A DNA stretch of 64,000 nt, taken from NCBI GenBank assembly GCA_002077045.2, contig KZ111140.1, forward strand, positions 1,453,856 through 1,517,855, written 5' to 3'. A program made the translations under genes and the position numbers. Below are positions 31,857 through 43,186 of this stretch, piece after piece. A model generated the notes under the pieces. It did no database searches and was not told the DNA's origin. It saw only the letters and a list, made by a program, of their open reading frames with translations. Each line of letters begins with the position of its first letter. Position 1 is the stretch's first letter. The stretch comes from Rachicladosporium sp. CCFEE 5018 (taxonomy: Eukaryota; Ascomycota; Dothideomycetes; Cladosporiales; Cladosporiaceae).

Positions 31857-33683
31857 ATGGCGGACGCACTCAAAGCAGAGGGCAACAAGCTCTTTGCAGC
31901 AAAAGACTTCACAGGCGCAGTGTAAGTGTTTAGCTACTTCACCCTAGTCACTACAGCTATACTGATATACATTCACAGCGAGAAATTCACACAAGCGATC
32001 GAGCAAGATCCTACAAACCACGTGCTCTACTCTAACCGCTCTGGCGCCTACGCATCACTCAAACAATACGAGAAGGCCGCCGACGACGGCACGAAGTGCA
32101 CAGAGCTCAAGCCGGACTGGTCGAAAGGCTGGGGAAGAAAGGGCACAGCGCTGCACGGTACGGGAGATCTTGTTGGTGCTACAGATGCGTTCGAGGAGGC
32201 TGTCAAGCTGGACCCGGCAAACGCATCGGCCAAGTCTGGGCTTGAGGCAGTGAAGAGGGCAGTAGAGGCAGAGGCACGGGCAGATGGCATGGACGACCCG
32301 AGTGGTGGACTGGGCAGCATGTTCAACGATCCCAAGATGATGGAGAAGCTCGCCAACAACCCGAAGACGTCTGCGTTCCTGGGCGACAGTGCGTTCATGG
32401 CGAAGCTGAATGGGTTGAAGACGAATCCGAATGCTATGGGAGAGGCTATGGGTGATCCGAGGTTCCTGCAGGTCATGAGTGTGTTGCTGGGGATTGACAT
32501 GTCGTTTGGCAATCCTGGAGACATGGCAGCTGAGGGCGGTGCGGCGACGAAGAATGGTGCAAGGGTGGAAGAGGAGGATGAAGAGATGCCCGACTTGCAG
32601 CCAGCATCGAAAGCGGCGCCGGCACAGCCGAAGAAGGCGCCTGAGCCGGAGCCAGAACCTGAGCCCGTGGACGAGGAGGCACTCGCTGCGAAGAAGGCCA
32701 AGGAGGATGCAGACACAGAGAAGGCTGCAGGCACGGCAGCATACAAGAAGCGCTCCTTCGATGAAGCCATTGCACACTACACCAAAGCATGGGATCTGCA
32801 CAAAGACATCACATACCTCACCAACCGCAGCGCCGCAAACTTCGAGAAAGGCGACTACGATGCCTGCATAGCAGACTGCAAGCAAGCCATCGACTACGGC
32901 CGTGAAGTTTACGCCGACTTCAAGATCATCGCCAAAGCCTACGGCCGCATGGGCAGCACCTACGAGAAGCAAGGCGACCTCGCCAACGCCGTCGAGTACT
33001 ACCAGCGCTCCCTGACCGAGCACCGCACACCTGACATCCTTAACAAGCTCCGCGCCGCCGAAAAAGCCAAGATAACAGCCGCTCGCAACGCCTACCTCTC
33101 CCCCGAAAAAGCCGAAGAAGCCCGCGAACTCGGCAACCAGAAGTTCAAAGAGTCAGACTGGCCCGCAGCTGTAGAAGCCTACTCCGAGATGATCAAACGC
33201 GCGCCCGAAGACCCACGCGGCTACTCCAACCGCGCCGCCTGCTTGATAAAACTCCTCACCTATCCCTCCGCCGTCGCGGACTGCGACGAAGCCCTCACCC
33301 GCGATCCCACATTCATCCGCGCCTACCTCCGCAAAGCCCAAGCCCTCTTCGCCATGAAGGAGTACAACAAGTGTCTCGATGCTTGTACGGCGGCTTCGCA
33401 GCACGACAAGGATGGCAAGAACGCGAGGGAGATCCAGCAGCAGAGCCAGAAGGCGTTGAGTGCGCAGTATGAGGCGCAAGAGGGGGAGAGTGAGGAGCAG
33501 GCTCAAGAGAGGATCCAGCGGGATCCGGATATCATGCGGATTTTGGGTGATCCGGTTATGCAGAGTATTTTGCAGCAGGCTAAGGGGGACCCTAAGGCGC
33601 TGCAGGATCATATGCGGAATCCGGAGATTGCGGCCAAGGTGCAGAAGTTGATGGCTGCGGGAGTCATCAAGATGGGGAGGTGA
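31857..33683 (+). CDS. STI1: Hsp70/Hsp90 co-chaperone Sti1 (Hop), copy B
   Basis: Same exon structure and length (589 residues) as the gene at 48-1874. Exons are 31857-31921 and 31979-33683, and the 57-bp intron is identical base for base. The five residue differences are E/D, A/D, I/M, A/T and F/Y, all conservative or outside TPR contact motifs. Synonymous differences cluster: few at 32290-32600, but about one in ten bases at 33000-33250. Both copies therefore look functional and under purifying selection. Confidence 0.97.
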
Positions 33684-33904
33684 GAAGAACTTGCTGGTAG
33701 TGTAAGATGATGGAGTCCCGGGAAGCATCGCTGGGCGACATGGTGATGTTGATTAGCTCACAATCGTATAGCATGATACACTTGCTTGCTCAGTCTTGTC
33801 ACACGTTCCATGTTCCAGAAGTGCACCACGCTGTTTGATCGATGTAGAACAGTGCTCAGTACGCTTTGCAGTATCTACATATATACACAGCTCCACCGTC
33901 TCCC

Positions 33905-35110
33905 TTACCCCGTGAAACCTCTCCTCTCAGCACCAGCAAAGAACGCCCTCGCATCCTCCACGATCCTGACTGGTGCCTGAAACGACAGGCTATGCGGCCC
34001 TCCATCCTTCTTCCTCCACCAAGTCATCGCCTCTCCAGCAACCTTGGTCTCTTTGTAGACTGGGAGCTCTTCCTTAACGAGTTGCCACCACCCTTTCGCC
34101 AGTTTCTCGAGTAGCTCCTCACCATCCGCAGCAGGCGTCTGATGCCCACATCCTACCTTTACTCGTTTCGCGACCACCGTCCATTCCCCAGCACCCGTTT
34201 CCTCGGCCTTTGCCACAGCCTCGGCGTTCTTAGACTTCACAAATTGAAGCAGTTTACCCATGCTGTAAGCCCACTCTACCAGATCCCCCTGGCCCGGTCC
34301 CCAGATGATAGGCATACCCTGCTCGCCTTCCTCGTAGAAGCTGTCACCAACATAAAGATGCATCTCCCCTTCATCATACCACGCCAGCTCATCGGGCGTG
34401 TGGCCTGGCGTGGCTATCACCGTAACACCCAAATCCACCCGCTCTCCCTCACCGCCCTTCGGCTGCCCCGGCATCGGCAACGGCCATCTCAGCCGCTCGA
34501 ACGACTCAGCCCAGTGCGTCACAGAAAAGTACGGCGTCGATTTGCCGATGGCATCAAAGTAGCTGTGCTTGGGCAGATTCGATTCTATGAAATCCCGACC
34601 GTAGCCCGAGGCGAGGATCGAAGTCTGCCCGCCGCGGAGGAATTGGGCAACGCCGCCGATGTGGTCGTAGTGGCAGTGCGTGCAGATTGTGAGGTAGGTA
34701 CGTTTGCCACCGGGGTTGAGAGGAGAATTGTTATTGCAGGGGAGGGGGCAGGATTCGAGGTACTCGCGAAGGTGGATATAGCGGTCTGGTGAAGTGTTAG
34801 TGGCAGTACTTGGAGATTTGCCAATGGGCATGTGTTGGCAATGTATGTGCGCATTCGGACATTACGGAGCGAGCGGCGCTTCAAACGAGAGCATTCCAAC
34901 AGTTATAGGAACGCAGGATGATGGGAGAAGTGACTGACCATGCTTCTTCTTCTCACTGGGCTCGTCGCAGCCAGTGTCAGTTATAATACAGACGTCTGCT
35001 GTTGGGTGTAGCTTGATGTAGATGTGCGGGTATTCATCATACACTTCGTCTTCGATAAGTAGGAAGGTTGTGGAGTTGAGCTTTGACGCTGTGAAGGTAC
35101 TGCTCGGCAT
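33905..35110 (-). CDS. Metallo-beta-lactamase-fold hydrolase, copy B
   Basis: Equivalent to 2096-3301 without net indels: exons 34939-35110 and 33905-34785, intron 34786-34938, 350 residues. The metal ligands THCHYDHIGG, GHTPDE and VGDSFYE are conserved. Replacements relative to copy A include I/T just before the motif (TYLT versus TYLI), K/P-region GKST versus GKPT, and H for Y in SVTHW. None removes a metal ligand. Confidence 0.88.
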
Positions 35111-35387
35111 TGTGTATCGATTGCAGTGAACAGCTCAGCATGAGCGAGCAAGAAAAGTGTAATTAACTATATCGATTGAGCTTCGATGCTTGAGTTGGGC
35201 AGAGTCTCAATGGCTTCGAACTGGCAGTAGCTCGATCGGGAAGGTCGATCACGGCTGCAAGGACGGAGTTGGTGGCTGAACAGGAAGCGAAGGCAAGGAT
35301 TTAATAACAGACTAGCGATGATAAATACGACACTTCCGATCTATCCCTTTCCACATTCTCCTGGTTAGTTCCACGCCACGATCACGC

Positions 35388-37647
35388 TTAAGCTGGAATC
35401 CCGGTAGCATTCAATGCCAACAGACTGAACCACCCGCCCGCGACCGGCCGCGCCTGGAACGCAGGCAGCCCAGCTTGCTGCGCATATGCTCCCGTGATAG
35501 TATCGAACAGATCCGTCACTGGGCCCCGTGTGCTCGTAGCTCCGATCCACTTCGCCAATGTGCCAATGAACATGTTCCTGGTGTCAGTGTTTGAGATAGC
35601 AGCACACCACATCTCCCAGTCGTTCTTCGAGTATACGTGCCGGGTATCGAGTGGAACACCGTACTCGTTCGCAACAGTAGGATAGAAGTTGGACTGCATC
35701 TCGTAGACTGAGCGAGGTACAAGGTGAGTTTGCACAAGGGCGTCGGCGTAGAGATTGTAGAGCAGGCCGTGAGTGTCGTTCTGGCCGTAGGACAGAGTGG
35801 TGTGTCGTGGGTTGGCATCCTGAGCAATGCCTAGGCTCTGCCATTGTGCGATGTAGGACGTGGCGATCGAAGAGAAGTTCGCGCCATCCGCGGCATTGCC
35901 AGTCATGATGGAGATGATGGACATGGCTTGAATACCAATAACACCCTTGAGCGCAAGATCGGTCTGATTGGCAAGCGCGCCTGCGAAGTCATCGGTGGAG
36001 ATCTGATTGGTAGGAATGAGAGCCATGTCTACCAGAAAGCCAGTCCACTGCTTAAGCAAGGCGTAATGCTGGGAGAGATAGCCGGTGTCACCAGTCTTCT
36101 GGGCGTATGCCAAAGCCATGATCACCATGTTGCCACACTCTTCGAGTGGGTAATAGCCATCAACGCCATCTGCGTGACCGGTGGCGTTCGGGAAGTGTAG
36201 GCCGATGTCATGTATGGCATATGGCTGAGGCCATTGACCGTCGTCTTGTACTTGGAAAATGGGGTCGAGGAGGAGTTTGAACCAAGACGGGTTGAAGTAC
36301 AGCATGGCTGGCATGAGCGGATAGATAACATCAACAGTGTTCATGTTGCCATTCGACGAGATCTCCTTCATGAAGATGTACGGGTCCGCGGTCGTGCCGG
36401 CAACCTGGAAAGCCGCGAACATCTGGCGGACGGCGAGTGAGACAATGGTGAGGTAGTCCTGACCGCCTGCCGCCACAGCATCGGCGGTCACTTTGCTGTC
36501 CAGGTTGACACAGCCGTTGTAGACGTCGCGGAAGTTGCCATAGAAGGCAGATAGAGCGTCGAGGTCGTTGGCGTACTGCGTGGCCCAGAGACTCTGCACT
36601 GGCTGCACGCCGTTACCAGTGCCATCGAACTGGATACTGTCTCGTTGGGAGAGGAACAGGGAGAAGACCGAGTTCACTGCATTAGTGCCGACAGATCCGT
36701 AATCGACGCTTAGGCCAAACACGGGGTAGCGGTCGTTGATAGCGCGAAAGTTGGGATCGGCCGAGTTGTCGAGCGCTCCAGTAGAAGTGAACTTGCTGCG
36801 AACGTCACCATCTGCGCCAGACATGTGAGTGAGACCATTGCTGTTGGACACGGCGTAATACCACTCGCCCCATTCGGCCTGATCGGCGACCTCAGAGTAT
36901 GCTGCTTGGACGCTGCGGGCAAAGTGGTGGTATGCTACGTTACCACTGGTGCCATAGTTCCATCTGACAGTCTGAGAACGATCTCCTGAAGCCCACTCTG
37001 TGCAATGTCAGTGACTGTTTCCTTATGGTAGATCATGGGTGACTGACCAGCTGAGACATCGGTGTAGACTTGAACGTCGTGCTGATTGCCATCGGTGGAT
37101 TTGACATTAACTGCCATGTAAGAGATCGGCGCACTCTGGGCGATCAAGTCGTTCGGCGTTACTGGTGATAGAAAGACGACTTCCAGCGAGACCTTGCCAC
37201 CAACGTCGAAACCGAAGATCGATCGCGTTGACGTGTAGGCGGCCGACGTCTGCTTGGCGACTTCAGGCAGAGGATTCGGATTGCCCATGAAGGTGTACGT
37301 AGTGTTGTCGACTCGGATCAGCCCAGTCCAACCGGTGACAGCGCCGCTAGTCGTACATTAGTATAAGTCGTAACCATTGCAGGAGACGATCGACCTACGT
37401 CCAAAAGCTTGGCCATTGGCCTGCCAAGTAGCCACCGTTGCCGCCATCACTGCCGGCTCTCTGCCATGCTACAGTTCTGTTAGTGGCATAGTAGATTGTT
37501 GGAAGCTCGCTGGACCTTACTGCTGAGGTAGGGAGACCTGACGGCTAGAGGTATAGCTGGCGGTCTGGTCGGCCCAAAGCTGGATTGAGCCGTAGCAAAG
37601 GCTGCCGCAAGAGAGACTAGCTGAGTCGGCTTCGTAAGTGACAACAT
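35388..37647 (-). CDS. gtaA: Secreted GtaA-type glutaminase, complete (copy B)
   Basis: Extracellular glutaminase family (DUF4964/DUF5127/DUF4965/DUF1793). Exons are 37521-37647, 37399-37468, 37048-37346 and 35388-36997, with introns of 52, 52 and 50 bp, giving 701 residues. The N-terminus MLSLTKPTQLVSLAAAFATA is a signal peptide. Splicing yields YLSTWQRAGSDGGNGGYLAG, GAVTGWTGLIRVDN and VYTDVSAEWASGDRSQ, all expected for the family. Then come the linker QAEWGEWYYAVSNSNGLTHM and the toroidal domain with DDGQWPQPYAIHDIG and a C-terminal VTDLFDTITGAYAQQAGLPA. It is the only intact copy in the window and allows the two fragments to be ordered. Role: releases glutamate from glutamine outside the cell. 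Confidence 0.95.
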
Positions 37648-38698
37648 GGTGATGGATTTGAGAAAGGATGGATGAGCCGAAATGCTTGAGAGGATACCAT
37701 GCTCGACGACTTATATGAATGTCGTCCTCCCATGCTGTGTGGTCACCACACGCCTAGCGCCACATATGACCAGTCTTGGCTAGCCACTTACCGTCCTGAG
37801 ATGTTACTCTGCCTGGTAGAGGTAGCGTGTTCCCGTGACGACTCGTACTGATGCGGGCACTGCAATTCAGCTGTAGAAGGCGAAGTGCCGTGAATGGACG
37901 GACTGGTTGAAACGAACCTTGCCAGCCAAGATTGTGCAGTGTCTGCAGACATGATCGTGAAGGCCCCGGGGATGGCTCACGTGCCGCATGACAGACAATT
38001 GGGAATCCCGAGCAGCGGACAGGTCCCAATTGCGTGCAAAGCTACCACTGCGGTGGACAGGGCACAGCGCTGTGTACAGTGGCCGCCAATCCGCATGCTG
38101 GTAGAATCGTTCTCGAGTGTTCGCCGCGAAAACATGCTGTGGTCCAGGCGGTCGTGCATGTGTCGGTACGGGGTCAAGTGTGGCACCTAGATCCTTCGGT
38201 CGAAAGTCAAGCTCTGTCGTCGCAGTCGGTCCGCAAACCCGACAAAGCAGCGCAACGTCTAGTGACCGGTCCGAGAACTTGGTGCTATGGAATACGGAAG
38301 CCTTCTTGGACTCACGTGCGTACCGATGGCGCTTACAAACGAGCCACGTTCAAGCTGTGCTCTTTGTCCGTGTCTCGACATTTTGTTCGAGGTAGACTGT
38401 GAGAGGCGCGCGATGGCGTTCGATGCATCAAACACCATGATGTGCGAGACACCACATGTACTTCGAGCCAATGCATCATGATGATCAAGCACAGTGTGTC
38501 GTACACAAGAGAAACAGGAAGCAAGAAAGATCATCAAGATTCACGGCATCCCCGGCTCGCACCCGCTCGGATCTCCCATTCTATCGGTACGCCAGCGCCG
38601 ACATATTATTGCCAAGTCTCGGACATGTTCATCTGCCTTCGTCAATGCTCGCACCCAATCTCGCACAAGCAACTTGACAATCTGACGAGAACACGAGC
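37648..38698. other. Divergent promoter region, glutaminase and RIB7 (copy B)
   Basis: About 1 kb between divergent genes, alignable with 61618-62667 but with many substitutions and small indels, in sharp contrast to the nearly identical glutaminase 5' exons next to it. No gene recognised. Confidence 0.7.
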
Positions 38699-39478
38699 AT
38701 GTCCGAAACACTAGCTCTCAGCTCCGAAGACCTCGCATTTCTGGGTCCTTACCTTCCTCCATCAAGTCTTGACTCTCTACAGCACCCAGATGGCCCTGGG
38801 GCCGCTTGCAAGCTTCCCTTCACGACGTTGACCTACGCCTGTTCATTGGACGGTCGCATATCCCTCGCTCCTGGCACTCGGACCGCTCTATCTGGTCCCG
38901 AATCCAAGTCCTTGACCCACTACCTCCGGCTGCACCACGATGCAATCTTGATCGGTGTCGGGACCGCGATTGCCGATAACCCAAGTCTCAACTGCCGATA
39001 TCCTGGCGCTGCGCTTGAAGCTCAGCCGAGGCCTGTGATCGTGGATCCGAAGGCACGGTGGGGGAGGCATGGGGAGGTTGTGAGGCTTTTTGGGGAAGGG
39101 AAGGGGCTAGAGCCGTGGGTGCTTGTGGGAGAGGGGGTGGAAGCAGTTGCTGGGTCGGGGAAGTTGGAAGGCGTGGAAGTTCTTGAGCTGAAGACTACAG
39201 AATCGCAGGGAGCGCGGTTTGCGTGGCGTGAGGTGTTCGAGATGCTTGCCAAACGTGGCGTGAGGAATGTCATGATTGAGGGTGGAGCGAGTGTGATCAA
39301 CGATCTACTGGCGAACAAACGTGATATCATAGACTCGGTTATAGTCACTGTAGCGCCTACATGGCTGGGTGAGGGCGCTGTGGCTGCTTCGCCAGCGAAG
39401 TCAGTAGCGGCGATGACGGATGTGAAGTGGCGACAATTCGGCGCTGATGCAGTGGTGTGTGGAAGGCTGCCCAGATGA
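38699..39478 (+). CDS. RIB7: Diaminohydroxyphosphoribosylamino-pyrimidine reductase, copy B
   Basis: Riboflavin pathway reductase that reduces the ribosyl group of the GTP-cyclohydrolase-II product with NADPH. One exon of 259 residues. RibD-C motifs are TYACSLDGRISLAPG near the N-terminus, HHDAILIGVGTAIADNPSLN (substrate/NADPH region), PRPVIVDPKARW, VMIEGGASVINDLLA and IVTVAPTWLGEGAV. It corresponds to fungal RIB7 in size. It is convergent with the TRP-like gene, 260 bp apart. Around 10% of residues differ from copy C, far more than STI1, clustering at residues 25-40 and 120-165. Confidence 0.94.
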   Translation: MSETLALSSEDLAFLGPYLPPSSLDSLQHPDGPGAACKLPFTTLTYACSLDGRISLAPGTRTALSGPESKSLTHYLRLHHDAILIGVGTAIADNPSLNCRYPGAALEAQPRPVIVDPKARWGRHGEVVRLFGEGKGLEPWVLVGEGVEAVAGSGKLEGVEVLELKTTESQGARFAWREVFEMLAKRGVRNVMIEGGASVINDLLANKRDIIDSVIVTVAPTWLGEGAVAASPAKSVAAMTDVKWRQFGADAVVCGRLPR

Positions 39479-39738
39479 CTACGATCCTCTACCAGCCTTT
39501 GAGACACTTCTGAAAAGCGTCATCAACATCACGAAGAATTCGGCCCGATAATGTCATGACTTGAACTTGATACAAAAGGCCACAGCCATGTACAAGAAGC
39601 TAGAAGGAAACAACTTGGCGACCGCCATCGTGACACACCGCCTTCGACCTTCCCCGCCCATCCCGACCTCTCGTTTGACCATGTCCTTGAATGACCAGAA
39701 CGCCTCGCTAAAGACCCATCATACCCCGGCACAATACC

Positions 39739-42700
39739 TCATCTACCTCCATACCCATCGCTGTATATTACTCCCTGACTAGGCGTAGCCTGCGCTCCGA
39801 GCTCATTCCTCGTCAAGCTATCTCCAGCCCTCTTATGAGTGCTCGCAAATCCCGGCTGTACTAGAGCCGGTGGACTGCCGACCGTACTATCGAAGCCCTC
39901 GAACTCCAAACCTTCATCCGGACTGTTGCCTAAGGGTGGACTATGTGTGCCGCCGAACGTCGGGATCTGGTCTTGCGATAGCGTCCGTCTAGAGCTGCGG
40001 CGAGGCACGTAGGGCGGGCGCGATGGATGCGTAGAGGCATCCCCGCGATTGTGAGAAGGCCAGGATAGTTCATCCACGGCTCTAAGCCACTCTTGACCAG
40101 CTGGACTGCGATCTATATCAGGATTGTATGGTGACGGTATGTCATTCTGCGTCCGCTGCGAGCCAAAGCGAGATGGGAGATCTAGCCCGCCAATCGGCTC
40201 GATCGGTGCGAGACTGGGCACGTCGCTAAGATGAGGTCTGTACTTCTCGTCTCGATCGTCTGCAGGATAGCGACTACTCGCCGTTGTCTCACCACTTGGT
40301 CTCGGTCGCGCAGGGAGCTCGGCACGCATGCCAGGGTGATCCAGAGTGCGTATTGTGTCTCCGCTTGGTCGAGCAGCCGGATGGAGGCCGATGTTGAATG
40401 TGTCAGCCGGAGGTGAGTACGCTGGGTGTACAGTCTCGGCGGTACCATCAAGGGCAAAGTTGAAGCCTGGTGCGATGTGATTGCCGGTAGGTGATGTAGG
40501 ACTGATAGCCCGAGCGACGCCTGCGGCAGCATGCTGCCGCAGCGGTGGCGAGTCTTGATAAGGATCTGAGGCCATCGGCGGCGAGTCGACCATCTCATGC
40601 TCTTCTGCGGCGCGCTGCATCTCGGGTGGCATCCGTGAGGATCGCACAACTTCGAAGCCCTTGCTCTCCCTCGGCTTGGCCTTGCCACCGACGAAACGTT
40701 GGAACCAGCTTTGCGCGTTGGCAGCTGGGCCGTTCGGGTCCACAGGTCCAGTCTTCAGCTTCCGAGTTGGCTGGTCTGAGAGAGCAGCACCACGGTAGTA
40801 CTGATCGACTTCGCGGACTGCGTAGTCGGGTCGAGGCAGGTTGTCGTCAGACTCCGCGCGATCTCGGAAGTAGGCTGGTGCAGGCGAGTCACGCCCCACG
40901 AACTTGCCTTCGATGCTGCTACCTCGTTGCCCGCCAGAGTGCGTGGGAGAGTCCGAGTAGGGGAAGTCTGCGCTGTTGCCACTCTGCCGGGCCTTGGTCG
41001 CAAGTGGCAGGGCGTCCATGGTCGTGCGACGCGCTCGGGGAGGTCGGTAGTAAGTCTCTGCTGGCGCATCGCCCATCTTTCCGCCTACGACTGGCTTCGC
41101 TGAGTCCATCGGGTTGTTGCCACTTTCACCCGTGGGACTCGCAAGACCGCCACCAATAGAGTCAAAGTTCTCGAATCCACTCATGCGATGTGTGGAAGGT
41201 GCACTGCCAATCTGGTTCAGCAGCTGCTGGCTGCTAGCGGACATACTTCGTGACCGGGCATAATTGCTTCGTGCATCTGCGTCCTGTAGTATCGCTGCGC
41301 CACTAGCCATCGATGCTCGGTCGCTTGTAATTGGTCTGTTCCGGTTCTGCCGCTTCTTAAGCATGCGAATATTGACGATGCTACCACGAATGGCACCGTG
41401 CTGTGCGTCACCAGCAACTCCCATCGAGCGAGCTACGACTTCAATGAGTGTCTGCGCAGCATTGAGGAAGAAGCCGAAGACCAGGACGCAAGCGTGGAGC
41501 AGCAATATGGCATAGCCGATCCACCCACGAGGCGCTTCGTCTACACCTAGCGAGGGTACGAACGCCACTGACAAAAGTATAGTGATCAGTCGGACTGTCG
41601 CAAAGAAGGTGTGGTAGGCATTCATGCTTGTCTGGTTCTGGAATGGCCTAAATGCGTTGAGCGTAAGAATAAAGATCACCTCGCAAATTGCGAGTATGAT
41701 GAGTTGACCAATGCCGCTGGGCTGGACTGCACCAATGGCGACGGCTCGCATAAAGGTGATGGCGACTGGTATAAGAGCGAATGGCGCAGCGCTGTCGCTG
41801 TATGTATTGTACAGTGGTCCGTACATAAGCACTGTCGGCATGTCGTCGAAAAGATGTGTCCTCGGCTTGGTCGTAAAGATGACTCGGAGAATCCAGATCG
41901 CGGTTAGGAGCATTACAAGCAGTAAAATCACCGCACAGATCACGACTGATTTGGGCGATCTCGGAGCAACAACGAGCTGGAATAAGCTGAGTGCCGCGAT
42001 GGGCAGGATGAAGTAGTTGAACAGTAGTCGCACCAGGTTGCCGACCGTGAAAGGGAAGTTCTTCCGCCGCAGATCTTCCTCGCTGGTGTTGGAAGCCTTG
42101 CGGTACGCCCAGCGTGCCGCAAATCCGACTTGGCAGAGGACTACCACGATTGCAGCAATGACAAGCAGCCAGATCGCCATGCATGCCCATATATCGTCTG
42201 TTTTGCTCATGCCCACTAGCTGGCTCATGCGAGTCATTCCATATGTGCCACTGGTTGTGTATACTCCGTCCACCAAGCTCTGGTAGCCGTCTCCATGACT
42301 GACGAAGCTCTGATTGAACATGAGCAGACTCCAAGTTGTCTGGCTGATTGCTGGCTGGAAGAATCCAGGGTACTGCAACGTCAAGCTCCCAGTGAGTGCA
42401 ACGAACTGAATGTACTGCAGACAATCGCCGAAGCCTGGCGTGACCAAGCGCAGCAAATCCTCATCACGCGAATATATCCGAGCTGCCCCAGGGTGACCAA
42501 ATCGCCGCGGTCAAGGTCGCAAGACCCTTCAATATCAAGATTGCAGCCGGCAGCCATGTGATCAAACCCGCAACGCTCTTTCCCAGGTCCGGAGTAATGT
42601 TCGCGCTCACGCATAATACATCCGGTGCGCCCTCGTCGCCACTGATCACTCGCACTGTCGATACAAGCGTGCCGAATGCATATGTACTGCCGAAGTCGTG

Positions 42701-43186
42701 CTGCACTTGGAACGCTGGCAGGTCGTAAGGGTTGCTAGCATTGGCGGTAAAGTAAGGGCCGATGGGACAGCTCCCATTCACCAGGGTCTTGCAGAATCTC
42801 TCAGATGGCGCGCTGTAGGCGTCATAGGTGAGGAGGTTGTACCTCGTAATCAACGTGCTGTAGTTGCCACCCGTGCCAACGTCGTTAATCTTGCCGAAGG
42901 TGTTATTCTCATTGCTCCAGCCTGGGTCATTGGGTGGCGGATATTCCCCGACGGTCGTCTGACCCGTGACATTCCCGTAGTAGGTGAGATTGAGGCCATG
43001 CGTCGGGTTGACTGTGTCGAACTTGGCGTCCACGAACAGCGGAACCCATTGCAGTCGCCGCGGATTGCTGTTGATCGTGTTCACGTCCAGACAGTCCTCA
43101 AAGGCAATGAAGGCGCTGAGACTCGGCGCAACAAGGAGGGAGAGAAGCACCGCAGTCGCCGCCGCGAATGACTGTGAGACCCTCAT
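39739..43186 (-). CDS. TRP-like ion channel / FLC family, with frame break (copy B)
   Basis: Large membrane protein of the fungal TRP-like/flavin-carrier family, acting in Ca2+ signalling or heme/FAD traffic at the cell surface or ER. The chosen start at 43186 gives signal peptide MRVSQSFAAATAVLLSLLVA; 37 upstream codons precede it in frame. The luminal ML-like lipid-binding domain with cysteines follows, then SPWGSSDIF. At 42467-42464 the frame hits TGA after GCG, and family-typical DEDLLRLVTPGFGDCLQYIQ continues in the +1 frame. Homologs usually have several residues here that are absent, so a small deletion is also possible. About nine transmembrane helices follow (WACMAIWLLVIAAIVVVLCQ and others), then a 500-residue Ser/Pro-rich cytosolic tail. 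Total about 1148 codons. Confidence 0.87.

Larger units (their letters stand above)
31810..43186. repeat. Duplicated block, copy B (complete)
   Basis: Complete and uninterrupted version of the block: STI1, MBL hydrolase, glutaminase, RIB7, TRP-like channel. Bases 31810-36320 match copy A (1-4512) and 36451-40030 match copy C (60421-64000; offset 23970). Only 36321-36450 has no partner. The right limit of homology is unknown because copy C runs off the window. Confidence 0.97.
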
